This document shows, in pieces, positions 17,427 through 24,988 of a stretch of DNA of 64,000 nt (its first letter is position 1; each line of letters opens with the position of its first letter). The notes below the pieces were generated by a model that saw only the letters and a list, made by a program, of their open reading frames with translations, did not search any database and had not been told where the DNA came from. The translations under genes and the position numbers were made by a program. The stretch lies in NCBI GenBank assembly GCA_963835595.1, contig CAWIGL010000003.1:558001-622000 (forward strand), in the 5' to 3' direction. This stretch comes from CAWEPK01 sp963835595. GTDB lineage: Bacteria > Desulfobacterota > Syntrophorhabdia > Syntrophorhabdales > WCHB1-27.

Positions 17427-18561
17427 GGAGTTTCCTTCCGATCAATACTTTCTCGACTTCCTTCGTCCCCTCGAAAATCTCGAAAACCTTGGCGTCGCGC
17501 CAGTAGTGCTCGACGTCGTACTCCTTCAGGATGCCGTACCCGCCGTGCAACTGGATCGCCTCGTCGGCAACCTTTACCGCTATCTCACAAGTATACCATT
17601 TCGCCATTGCGATAAGGGCCGGGTCGACCTCTCCCCGGTCTACCGCCATTGCGGCCCTGTAATAGATGCTCCTGCCCGCTTCCACCAGGGTCGCCATCTC
17701 AGCGATCTTAGCCTGGACGAGCTGCAGGCCGGCCAGCGTCGTCCCGAAGGCCTTCCTCTTCTTGACATGGCTTATCGCTTTCTCGAGAGCGCCCTGGGCC
17801 GTGCCGACGGCAAGGGAGCACCCGCCCTCCAGCCGGGCCCGGTTGAAAAACTCCATAAGCTGATAGAAGCCCCTGCCTTCTTTACCGATGAGGTTGCTCT
17901 TCGGCACCCGGACCTCTTTGAATGCAATCTCTCCCGTGTCGGAACACCTGATGGACAGCTTGCCGTGGAGCTTGTTCGCCTCGTAGCCCGGCCGGTCCGT
18001 CTCGACGATGATCGTAGAAAACCGGTCGTGCCTCTTCGGGTTCTTCGGGTCCGTGACGCAGAGGACGACTATGAAGTTTGCCAGGTTTGCGTTCGTTATA
18101 AAGGTCTTGGTGCCCGAGATGACGTATTCGTCGCCGTCCTTTACTGCGGCGGTCGTTATCGAGGCCACGTCGCTGCCCGCGTCCGGCTCGGTGGAGGCCA
18201 TACCGGACCGCCACCGGCCTGCGCAGATGGGGGGGAGGTATTTCTTTTTTTGCTCTTCGGTGCCGTAAAGGTTTATCATCTGCGTGCCGAAGTGCGCCGC
18301 GCTCAAGGTCTGTGCGATGCCTCCGTCCACACGGGCAAACTCTTCGAAGATGAGACACTGCTCGAAACTGCCGAGTCCGGCGCCGCCATACTGCTCAGGT
18401 ATGAAAGCGCCGATGAACCCGTTCTCGGCCGCCTTCTTCCAGATGGAATCGTCAAACCTTTCGTTCTCGTCAAGCTCCCTGGCGATGTCCGTGAACTCCT
18501 TCTCCGCGAATTCGCGCGCAGCCTGCCTGATGTCCTTCTGCTCAGCCGTAAGCCCCCACAT
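17416..18561 (-). CDS. Acyl-CoA dehydrogenase
   Basis: 381 residues from ATG 18561, supported by GGGAGG eight bases upstream. Family blocks: MWGLTAEQKDIRQAAREFAE, FIPEQYGGAGLGSFEQCLIF, MASTEPDAGSDVASITTAAV, KTFITNANLANFIVVLCVTD, RKAFGTTLAGLQLVQAKIAE, IQLHGGYGILKEYDVEHYWR and VFEIFEGTKEVEKVLIGRKL. The EGT segment carries the usual catalytic glutamate. It oxidises an acyl-CoA to the enoyl-CoA and passes electrons to ETF. It is the first gene of the 11-gene leftward operon and has a sigma-54-type promoter ~50 bp upstream. Chain length or ring specificity is not evident. Confidence 0.95.
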   Translation of the reverse strand: MWGLTAEQKDIRQAAREFAEKEFTDIARELDENERFDDSIWKKAAENGFIGAFIPEQYGGAGLGSFEQCLIFEEFARVDGGIAQTLSAAHFGTQMINLYGTEEQKKKYLPPICAGRWRSGMASTEPDAGSDVASITTAAVKDGDEYVISGTKTFITNANLANFIVVLCVTDPKNPKRHDRFSTIIVETDRPGYEANKLHGKLSIRCSDTGEIAFKEVRVPKSNLIGKEGRGFYQLMEFFNRARLEGGCSLAVGTAQGALEKAISHVKKRKAFGTTLAGLQLVQAKIAEMATLVEAGRSIYYRAAMAVDRGEVDPALIAMAKWYTCEIAVKVADEAIQLHGGYGILKEYDVEHYWRDAKVFEIFEGTKEVEKVLIGRKLLGA

Positions 18562-18611
18562 ATCCGCACCCTCCCTTCGGGTATTATGCGCCCGCCGGCG
18601 CCCACATCGCA

Positions 18612-18626
18612 GCAATCTTCGTACCA
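18612..18626 (-). promoter_or_regulatory. Sigma-54-type promoter of the acyl-CoA dehydrogenase/ETF/Hdr operon
   Basis: Minus-strand sequence TGGTACGAAGATTGC, compared with consensus TGGCAC-N5-TTGC: the GG at -24 and GC at -12 are present with exact spacing, and one core base differs (T for C). It lies ~50 bp upstream of the acyl-CoA dehydrogenase ATG. A sigma-54 activator gene is encoded just across the divergent region. Confidence 0.65.
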
Positions 18627-18780
18627 CATCTCGCGGTCTTGTGTACAGCCCCCAATAGCCAAGCCCCGCCGGCGCGCCGGTAGTCCGGTATTTGGGCCGC
18701 TATAATATACAAAACATCGGAGGCCGCCGCCAGGCGCGTGCGGCAAGGACGATCTTATCTCTGGACCATTTCCCTCACTT

Positions 18781-18795
18781 GTGTAATAATTACAC
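18781..18795. promoter_or_regulatory. Palindromic candidate activator-binding site
   Basis: GTGTAAT-A-ATTACAC is a perfect 15-bp palindrome, 155 bp upstream of the -24 element of the leftward sigma-54 promoter, a normal distance for an enhancer-binding protein site. A weaker related palindrome occurs upstream of the TRAP promoter. Assignment to the neighbouring activator is inferred. Confidence 0.45.
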
Positions 18796-18875
18796 TCTTA
18801 AGCCTTTCCCTACGGGCGGCGGACACAAAAAACCGCGCCGGACGATGCGCGGCATAAGCCGCAAGGAGCCGACCC

Positions 18876-20114
18876 ATGAACGCTGAAGCAAAAAAAACTG
18901 CGTCCGCAGGCCCGAAAAAGGGCCTCCCGGAAGGCACGCCGGGCGCGCGCCCGGCCCCCGGCCCAGGGGCAGCCGCCAGGCAAGCGGCGAGGAAAAAAAG
19001 GGACGATGAATTCTTGCGCCTGAGCGATTTCAACAAGGCGATCATCAGCCACGCCCCCGTTGCCATCTTCACCCTCGACAAGGACGGCGTCTTCACCAGC
19101 GTCAACCCTGCGCTGGGCGCGATCTCCGGCCTCGGACGCAAGGCGGGCAAAAAGCTCATCGGCTTCAACTGGCTCAAGAACTCGTATACGATAAAATCAG
19201 GGCTTGCCGCGCACATCATCCACGGCCTCCAGGGGGAGCCTTTCCAGGTCTGGGATTTCCCCTTCATCACCTACGCAGGCGACAGGAACCAATTCCTCGA
19301 CTTCAAGGGCGTCCCCCTCAAGGCGAAGGACGGCACGATAGAGGGCCTGCTCTGCATCATCGAGGAGACGACGGACCGGGTCGAGACGAGGGCGCGGCTC
19401 ATGCAGGAGGCGCGAAAGTCGGCCGTCGGGAGGCTCGCCGCGGGGATCGCCCACGAGCTTAACAACCCCCTGGCTACGCTCGTCGCCCACGTGGAGCTCG
19501 CGGCCAACTGCCTCAAGTCGCTCGAGGCGTCGTCCCCGGACAAGGCGCGCCTCGACGAGCTGCGCGACTACCTCTCGGTGATCGAGGCCCAGGTGTTCCG
19601 CTGCAAGGACGTGACGGGGAGCATCCTCAGCCTGCCGTGGAAGGAAGGGCTGGAAATAACGGAGATCGACGTAAACGACCTCCTCGACAATATCATCGAA
19701 TCGACCGACACAGGCAAGCCGGAGGCGCGGATCGTCAGGGAGTTCTCCCCCCTGCCGCCGGTAAAGGGCAACGCGAGCGCCCTGCGCCAGGTCTTCCTCA
19801 ACCTTATAAGCAACGCGTGCGACGCTGTCGAGGGGAGGATGGACGCGACCATACGGGTTGCGACCTCCGCGCCCGGCAACGAGGTGCTCGTCACCGTCCA
19901 GGACAACGGGAACGGCATCCCGGCGGCCATGCTCAAGAGGATATTCGAGCCTTTTTTCACCACGAAGGAGTCGAAGAAGGGGGTCGGCCTCGGCCTGTCG
20001 CTCTGCCGTGAGTTCCTCACCCACGCGGGCGGCAGCGTGAGGGCGGAAAGCAGCCCCGGCAGGGGGTCCACCTTCGTAGTCGCCCTTCCCGCTGAAGGGG
20101 CGGGCTGGCCATGA
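18876..20114 (+). CDS. PAS-domain sensor histidine kinase
   Basis: 412 residues with no obvious transmembrane segment, so probably cytoplasmic. An Ala/Gly/Pro-rich N-terminal tail (1-40) precedes a PAS domain (~55-170, with APVAIFTLDKDGVFTSVNPA). The dimerisation/phosphoacceptor box is RLAAGIAHELNNPLATL with His193. The ATPase domain shows NASALRQVFLNLISNACDAV (N box), VQDNGNGIPAAML (G1) and GVGLGLSLCREFL (G2). AAGGAG precedes the ATG. The gene overlaps the response-regulator gene by 4 bp (ATGA), so they form a pair. The PAS domain may sense a metabolite or redox state; the ligand is unknown. Confidence 0.95.
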   Translation: MNAEAKKTASAGPKKGLPEGTPGARPAPGPGAAARQAARKKRDDEFLRLSDFNKAIISHAPVAIFTLDKDGVFTSVNPALGAISGLGRKAGKKLIGFNWLKNSYTIKSGLAAHIIHGLQGEPFQVWDFPFITYAGDRNQFLDFKGVPLKAKDGTIEGLLCIIEETTDRVETRARLMQEARKSAVGRLAAGIAHELNNPLATLVAHVELAANCLKSLEASSPDKARLDELRDYLSVIEAQVFRCKDVTGSILSLPWKEGLEITEIDVNDLLDNIIESTDTGKPEARIVREFSPLPPVKGNASALRQVFLNLISNACDAVEGRMDATIRVATSAPGNEVLVTVQDNGNGIPAAMLKRIFEPFFTTKESKKGVGLGLSLCREFLTHAGGSVRAESSPGRGSTFVVALPAEGAGWP

Positions 20115-21496
20115 CAAGGGTGCTTATCGTAGACGACGAGGTCCAGCTTATCAAGGCGTTCAGGAAGCAGTTGACCGAGGACGGGATGTCGGTAGTCACT
20201 GCGGCCTCCGCAAAAGACGCCCTCGCGATCATCGAAGGGCAGACCTTCGACGTCGCGGTCCTCGACATCAAGCTGCCCGACCTCGACGGCATGGAGCTAC
20301 TCGTCAGGATAAAGCAGGCGGAGCCGAATATCGAGGTCGTCATGCTCACGGGTTATGCCTCCATCGACACGGCGATCCGCTCCATAAAGCTGGGCGCTTA
20401 CGACTATCTCACAAAGCCGTGCAAGATAGCCGAGCTTGAGAAGGTGATAGCGAAGGCCCACGAGAACAAGGTCCTGAAGGAAAAGAACATCGTCCTGGAA
20501 GAGCACCTTCACAGGATCGGCGCCCACGACGACTTCATAGGCGAGAGCAGGCCGATCATGAAGGTGAAAAAGCTCATCTCGGTAGTGGCCGCCTCCGGCA
20601 CGCCCGTGCTCATCCTCGGCGAGACGGGCGCAGGCAAGGAGGTCGTCGCCAGGGCGATACACGACCGCTCCGGTCGCGTGGGGAACCCCTTCGTCACGAT
20701 CAACGCGAGCGCCCTCCAGGAGAGCATCCTGGAAAGCGAGCTTTTCGGCTACAAAAGGGGGGCCTTTACAGGCGCCCAGGGCAACAAGCTGGGACTTTTG
20801 GAGATCGCCCACAACGGCACCTTCTTTATAGACGAGGTGGGCGACATGGGCATGTCGATCCAGGCGAAGATACTGCGCGTCCTGGAGACGGGGGCCTTCA
20901 TGAAGCTGGGCGACACGAAAGAGACCAGGGTGGACACCCGGTTCATCTTTGCGACGAACAAGGACCTCAAGGGCAAGATCGAAGAGGGCCTCTTCAGGAA
21001 AGACCTTTTTTTCAGGATCAACGGCTTCATAATCAACCTGCCTCCCCTGCGCGAGCGGAAGGGCGATATCCTGCTCCTGGCCGACTACTTCCTTGAGAAG
21101 CTGAGCAGGGGGGGCGCCAAAAAACGCCTGTCGCCGGATGCGGCGGACTGGCTCGTATCGTACGAATGGCCGGGCAACGTGAGGGAGCTGGCGAATGTGA
21201 TCGAGAGGTCTCTCCTTCTGAGCGGCGCGCGGCAGGAGATCGTGCTGGACGACTTCCCCGAATCGATGCAGGCGGACGAGGCAGTGGCGGAGGCCGGGCG
21301 GCCGGCGGGCTGGGCGCAGTCCGATGTCTTCGAGCTTTCGCGCATGGAGGGGGAGCATATCGAGCGGGCTCTCAGGTCGGCGATGGGCAACAAGAGCAAG
21401 GCGGCGCGGCTTTTGGGCATCAGCAGGAAGACCCTTTACAACAAGCTCCTCCGGGAGAAAAACGGCGGCGCAAAAGGGGACGGCGGCCGGCAGTGA
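20111..21496 (+). CDS. Sigma-54-dependent response regulator (NtrC/AtoC type)
   Basis: 461 residues. Receiver domain 1-120 with phosphoacceptor Asp52 (FDVAVLDIKLPDLDG) and TKPC lysine. AAA+ domain ~140-375: Walker A LGETGAGKEVVARAIHD, the sigma-54 contact loop ESELFGYKRGAFTGAQG, Walker B GTFFIDEVGDM, and arginine-finger region FRKDLFFRINGF. C-terminal Fis-type helix-turn-helix SKAARLLGISRKTLYNKLL. It is coupled to the kinase gene. Sigma-54-type promoters occur on both sides of the pair, before the leftward Hdr operon and the rightward TRAP operon, the likely targets. Confidence 0.96.
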   Translation: MTRVLIVDDEVQLIKAFRKQLTEDGMSVVTAASAKDALAIIEGQTFDVAVLDIKLPDLDGMELLVRIKQAEPNIEVVMLTGYASIDTAIRSIKLGAYDYLTKPCKIAELEKVIAKAHENKVLKEKNIVLEEHLHRIGAHDDFIGESRPIMKVKKLISVVAASGTPVLILGETGAGKEVVARAIHDRSGRVGNPFVTINASALQESILESELFGYKRGAFTGAQGNKLGLLEIAHNGTFFIDEVGDMGMSIQAKILRVLETGAFMKLGDTKETRVDTRFIFATNKDLKGKIEEGLFRKDLFFRINGFIINLPPLRERKGDILLLADYFLEKLSRGGAKKRLSPDAADWLVSYEWPGNVRELANVIERSLLLSGARQEIVLDDFPESMQADEAVAEAGRPAGWAQSDVFELSRMEGEHIERALRSAMGNKSKAARLLGISRKTLYNKLLREKNGGAKGDGGRQ

Positions 21497-21585
21497 CAAG
21501 TAACCTCAATGCCGGCCGATGGCGCGAGCCCGGCCGCTGCATACAGTAAAAGAAGCCGTAGGCCCACCGACAGCCCCGCGCCGGG

Positions 21586-21602
21586 TGTATAAAACTTTTA
21601 CA
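21586..21602. promoter_or_regulatory. Imperfect palindrome, possible activator site for the TRAP operon
   Basis: TGTATAAAACTTTTACA has TGTA...TACA half sites with two mismatches in 17 bp and lies ~87 bp upstream of the -24 element at 21689. It resembles the TGTAAT...ATTACA palindrome at 18781-18795. Shared recognition by the neighbouring activator is a guess based on this similarity. Confidence 0.3.
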
Positions 21603-21688
21603 ATTGGGTCATTTCGAGCCAGCCGTGGGGCAGGTTTGTCCTCGACCAGGCGGCTGCGGAACCCCTTTCAAGCGGGGCAGCATAATAA

Positions 21689-21704
21689 TGGCATTTTACT
21701 TGCA
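21689..21704 (+). promoter_or_regulatory. Sigma-54-type promoter of the TRAP transporter operon
   Basis: TGGCAT-TTTAC-TTGCA matches the sigma-54 consensus TGGCAC-N5-TTGCA with exact spacing and a single core mismatch. It lies 63 bp before the dctP start and ~190 bp after the end of the sigma-54 activator gene. Confidence 0.7.
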
Positions 21705-21766
21705 TTTTTTGAGGGGTCGATTGTAAAGTTAAGTTAGGGTCTATCGCAAAATAAAAAGGGGGGGTT

Positions 21767-22789
21767 ATGAAAAGGGGATATTTTGCGTATGCGCTGGCGT
21801 CGGTCCTGATCGCAGCTCTACTGGCCGCTCCCGCCTGCTTCGCGGCTGAAAAGGTCATCACCCTCAAGGTCGCCAACTGGTTTCCCATCACGCACCAGCA
21901 GAGCATCATTCTTGGTGAGTGGTGCAAGGACGTCGAAAAGAGAACAAACGGCAGGGTAAAGGCCAATTACTACCCCGGCGGGACGCTCGTCCCTGCGGCC
22001 CAGGCCTACGACGCGACGACAAAGGGCATCTCCGACGTCGGGAACCACGTCCTCGGCTACACGGTGGGCAGGTTCCCCTTGAGCGAGGTGATCGACCTGC
22101 CGCACGGCTACCGGAACAACACCGTAGCCACCAAGCTGGCGAACGCGTTTTACGCCAAGTTCAAGCCGAAGGAATTCGACGACGTCAAGGTGCTCTGGTT
22201 CCATTCCCAGGGCCCCGGGTTCGTCCATACCAAGTCGAAGCCCATCTATAAGCTGGAGGACCTCAAGGGGTTGAAGATGAGGACTTACGGCTCCAACGCC
22301 AAGCTGATGGGGCTCCTCGGCGGCGTCCCAGTCGCCATGCCCATGACCGATGTCTACGACGCCCTTTCCAGGGGGGTCGCCGACGGGCTGATGTGCTCCT
22401 ACGAGTCGCTCGAAGGATTCAGGACGGGCGAGCAAATAAAATACTGCACGGAGAACTTCGGCACCTCCTATACGGCCTGCTTCATCGGGATGATGAACAA
22501 AAACAAGTGGAATTCCCTTCCTCCCGACATCCAGAAGATCATCGACGAGATGAGCAAGGAGTATATCGGCAAATATGAGGCCATGTGGGACACCATCGAG
22601 AAGAGCGGCAAGCAGTGGATGATAAAGAGGGGCGCTACGATCATATCGCTGTCGAAGGCGGAAGACGCCAGGTGGGTAGAGAAGGCCCAGCCCGTCTTTG
22701 AGGATTACGTGAACAGGATGAAGGCCAAAGGGCTCCCCGGCGCCGAGGCGCTCAAGTTCGTGCGCGACTTCCTGAAAACGGGCAACTGA
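21767..22789 (+). CDS. dctP: TRAP transporter solute-binding protein
   Basis: 340 residues with a signal peptide (MKRGYFAYALASVLIAALLA, cleavage near CFA-AE, residue ~26) for export to the periplasm. Family blocks include FPITHQQSIILGEWCKDVEK, GRVKANYYPGGTLVPAAQAY and the ligand-binding LKGLKMRTYGSNAKLMGLLG with the conserved arginine. It captures an organic acid and passes it to DctQM. A GGGGG Shine-Dalgarno precedes it. First gene of the rightward sigma-54-type operon; an acyl-CoA ligase follows the permease genes. The ligand cannot be told; an aromatic or fatty carboxylate would fit the neighbours. Confidence 0.95.
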   Translation: MKRGYFAYALASVLIAALLAAPACFAAEKVITLKVANWFPITHQQSIILGEWCKDVEKRTNGRVKANYYPGGTLVPAAQAYDATTKGISDVGNHVLGYTVGRFPLSEVIDLPHGYRNNTVATKLANAFYAKFKPKEFDDVKVLWFHSQGPGFVHTKSKPIYKLEDLKGLKMRTYGSNAKLMGLLGGVPVAMPMTDVYDALSRGVADGLMCSYESLEGFRTGEQIKYCTENFGTSYTACFIGMMNKNKWNSLPPDIQKIIDEMSKEYIGKYEAMWDTIEKSGKQWMIKRGATIISLSKAEDARWVEKAQPVFEDYVNRMKAKGLPGAEALKFVRDFLKTGN

Positions 22790-22830
22790 CAGCTTTTCGA
22801 GCGGCCGTCTTTTCGAGAGAGGAGCCCACG

Positions 22831-23316
22831 ATGAAGGGATACAATAACGTCATACTGAAGATGGCGAAGTTTATGGATATCCTGGGCGGCCTTGTGCTCA
22901 CCTTTATGATGCTCATCACCGTCCTGGACGTCATCCTGCGCGTTTCGGGCAGGCCGATCACGGGCACCTACGAGCTGGTTTTCCTGGGGGGCGCAGTCGT
23001 CATCGGCTGCGCCATCCCCATGAGCTCCTGGGAGGGGGCGCACGTCAATGTCGATTTCGTGCTGATGAGCTTCCCCAGGACGCTGCGAAAGGTGGTCACG
23101 GTTTTCACCAGGCTCTTCGGGATCGCCTTCTTCTTTCTCCTCGGATGGAACCTCTTCGCCCTCGGAACGGAGCTTTACAGTAAGGAAGAGGTTTCCCTCA
23201 CGCTCCACGTGCCCATCTATCCCGTCGCCTACGTCCTCGGCGTCTGCGCCTTCATCGAGTGCCTCGTGCTCGTCTCGGACATGATGATGACCATGAAGGA
23301 GGCGGGCCATGAGTGA
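22831..23316 (+). CDS. dctQ: TRAP transporter small permease
   Basis: 161 residues with four hydrophobic segments (starting around ILGGLVLTFMMLITVLDVIL, FLGGAVVIGCAIPMSSW, LFGIAFFFLLGWNLFAL and YPVAYVLGVCAFIECLVLV). The W...HVNVDFV part between the second and third segments is typical of DctQ. GAGAGGAG precedes the ATG. The 3' end overlaps dctM by 8 bp. Confidence 0.93.
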   Translation: MKGYNNVILKMAKFMDILGGLVLTFMMLITVLDVILRVSGRPITGTYELVFLGGAVVIGCAIPMSSWEGAHVNVDFVLMSFPRTLRKVVTVFTRLFGIAFFFLLGWNLFALGTELYSKEEVSLTLHVPIYPVAYVLGVCAFIECLVLVSDMMMTMKEAGHE

Positions 23317-24610
23317 GGTAGGAATCGGCGTCATCGCCCTAATGCTTCTGCTCGGCTTTTTCCTGACCGGCATAGAGCTTGCCTTCGCTATGGGCATCAT
23401 CGGCGTGGCGGGCTTTGCCTACGTGGTTGACGTCAAGGCAGCGATGGGCCTCATGGCGAACGACTTTTTCGACGCCCTCGCCTCTTACGGCCTGACGGTC
23501 ATACCCCTTTTCATACTGATGGGCCAGATCGCCTTCAACGCGGGGATCGCCAAGCGCCTCTACGATTGCGCGCACAAGTTCCTGGGCCATATACCGGGCG
23601 GGCTTGCCATAGCGACGGTGGCGGGGGCAACAGCCTTCAAGGCAGTTTGCGGGTCCGTCGCAGCGACGGCCGCTACGTTCGCGAGCGTCGCCGTCCCGGA
23701 GATGACGAAGTACGGCTACAGCAAGAAGCTGTCGACCGGCATCGTCGCGACGGTCGGCACCCTGGGCGTGCTGATACCCCCCAGCGTGGTGCTGATCGTC
23801 TTCGGCATCATCACCCAGCTTTCCATTGGCAAGCTGTTCCTCGCGGGCATCATACCCGGCCTTTTGATAGCGTTCTTTTTCGTGGTGATTATCTTCGGGT
23901 GGTGCAGGATAAACCCGGCCCTCGGCCCAAAGAGCGAAAGGTTCCCCTGGAACGAGAGGATGAAGACCCTCCCCGACGTGACCTGGCCCATCGTCATCTT
24001 TTTCGTCATCATCGTCGGTCTGATGAAGGGCTTCTTCACACCGACGGAGGCGGGCAGCATAGGGGCGTTTGCCGTCCTCGTGCTCTGCCTCTTCAAGAGG
24101 AACATCAATTTCAGTGGGTACGTCAAATCCTTAAGGGAGTCCCTGCGCACCTCCTGCATGGTGCTGCTCCTGATCGCCACGTCGAATATGCTCGGCCATT
24201 TTATCGCGGTCACGAACATCCCGAACTACATGGGCGCGTGGGTCCTGGGCCTCAAGCTGCCCGCCTTTGCCATCATGGTCCTGATCTTCCTCGTCTACCT
24301 GCTGGGCGGCTCGTTCATAGACGACCTCGCCTTCATGATCCTGGCGACCCCCATCTTCTTCCCCATCATGACGAAGCTGGGCTATGACCCGCTTCTGGTC
24401 GGCATACTGGTCGCCCTTACCATCTGCATAGGCTCGGTGATCCCTCCGGTCGCCATCTGCGTCTTCGTCGTCAAGAACATCACGAAGGTTCCAATGGGCA
24501 TCATATACAGCGGCGTTTACCCGTTCCTCATCTCCCTCGTTCTCGTGGTGATCCTGGCATTTATCTTCCCGCAGATAGTGCTGTACCTGCCGAACCTGCT
24601 TATGGGATAG
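23309..24610 (+). CDS. dctM: TRAP transporter large permease
   Basis: 433 residues, the normal DctM length, with about twelve hydrophobic segments. Conserved stretches are GGLAIATVAGATAFKAVCGS, TGIVATVGTLGVLIPPSVVL, KGFFTPTEAGSIGAFAVLVL and LATPIFFPIMTKLGYDPLLV. It forms the cation-coupled transport channel with DctQ. The last codons run into a 143-bp tandem repeat, so the repeat boundary lies within the end of this gene. Confidence 0.95.
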   Translation: MSEVGIGVIALMLLLGFFLTGIELAFAMGIIGVAGFAYVVDVKAAMGLMANDFFDALASYGLTVIPLFILMGQIAFNAGIAKRLYDCAHKFLGHIPGGLAIATVAGATAFKAVCGSVAATAATFASVAVPEMTKYGYSKKLSTGIVATVGTLGVLIPPSVVLIVFGIITQLSIGKLFLAGIIPGLLIAFFFVVIIFGWCRINPALGPKSERFPWNERMKTLPDVTWPIVIFFVIIVGLMKGFFTPTEAGSIGAFAVLVLCLFKRNINFSGYVKSLRESLRTSCMVLLLIATSNMLGHFIAVTNIPNYMGAWVLGLKLPAFAIMVLIFLVYLLGGSFIDDLAFMILATPIFFPIMTKLGYDPLLVGILVALTICIGSVIPPVAICVFVVKNITKVPMGIIYSGVYPFLISLVLVVILAFIFPQIVLYLPNLLMG

Positions 24611-24896
24611 GAGTGGAAATTGAATGACCTCGCTGCAAGCAGTGAGCCCCGGTAATAAAGCAAGCGTATGCGCAGCGCTGAGGGGGGAGGCTCCATCCGG
24701 CTTTGCCGGTGGAGGGGGCGCTGAGCCCCAATAATTGCCTGCTTATGGGATAGGAGTGGAAATTGAATGACCTCGCTGCAAGCAGTGAGCCCCGGTAATA
24801 AAGCAAGCGTATGCGCAGCGCTGAGGGGGGAGGCTCCATCCGGCTTTGCCGGTGGAGGGGGCGCTGAGCCCCAATAATTGCCTGCTTATGGGATAG
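24595..24896 (+). repeat. 143-bp tandem duplication with two repeat hairpins per unit
   Basis: Units 24595-24737 and 24738-24880 appear identical, and 16 bp of a third (24881-24896) follow before divergence. Each unit begins with the last codons of dctM (CCTGCTTATGGGATAG), then a hairpin CTCGCTGCAAGCAGTGAG, then the family-1 hairpin CCGGC-TTT-GCCGG (24697-24709; 24840-24852) with the GCGCTGAGCCCCAATAATTG tail. It fills most of the 378-bp gap between dctM and the ligase gene. The tail's own copy of GCCTG next to GCTTATGG suggests unequal exchange as the origin. Confidence 0.85.
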
Positions 24897-24988
24897 AGGG
24901 CGTTACGACCCGCGCTCCGCGCTTGATGAGCCCGGGGCGCGGGTCTGAAAACGCCAAACGGAATAGAATGTGGACAGGGGGGGTAGGA

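Larger units (their letters stand above)
18562..18875. other. Divergent regulatory region between the Hdr operon and the two-component genes
   Basis: A 314-bp gap between two divergent transcription units. It contains a sigma-54-type promoter reading left (18612-18626) and a perfect 15-bp palindrome (18781-18795). On the plus strand there is a TATAAT at 18701-18706 without a convincing -35 box, possibly part of the kinase promoter. No open reading frame here looks like a gene. Confidence 0.6.

Noticed and set aside
24595..24896. CRISPR-like array
   Set aside because: The repeat units are 143 bp, directly adjacent, with no spacers between them.
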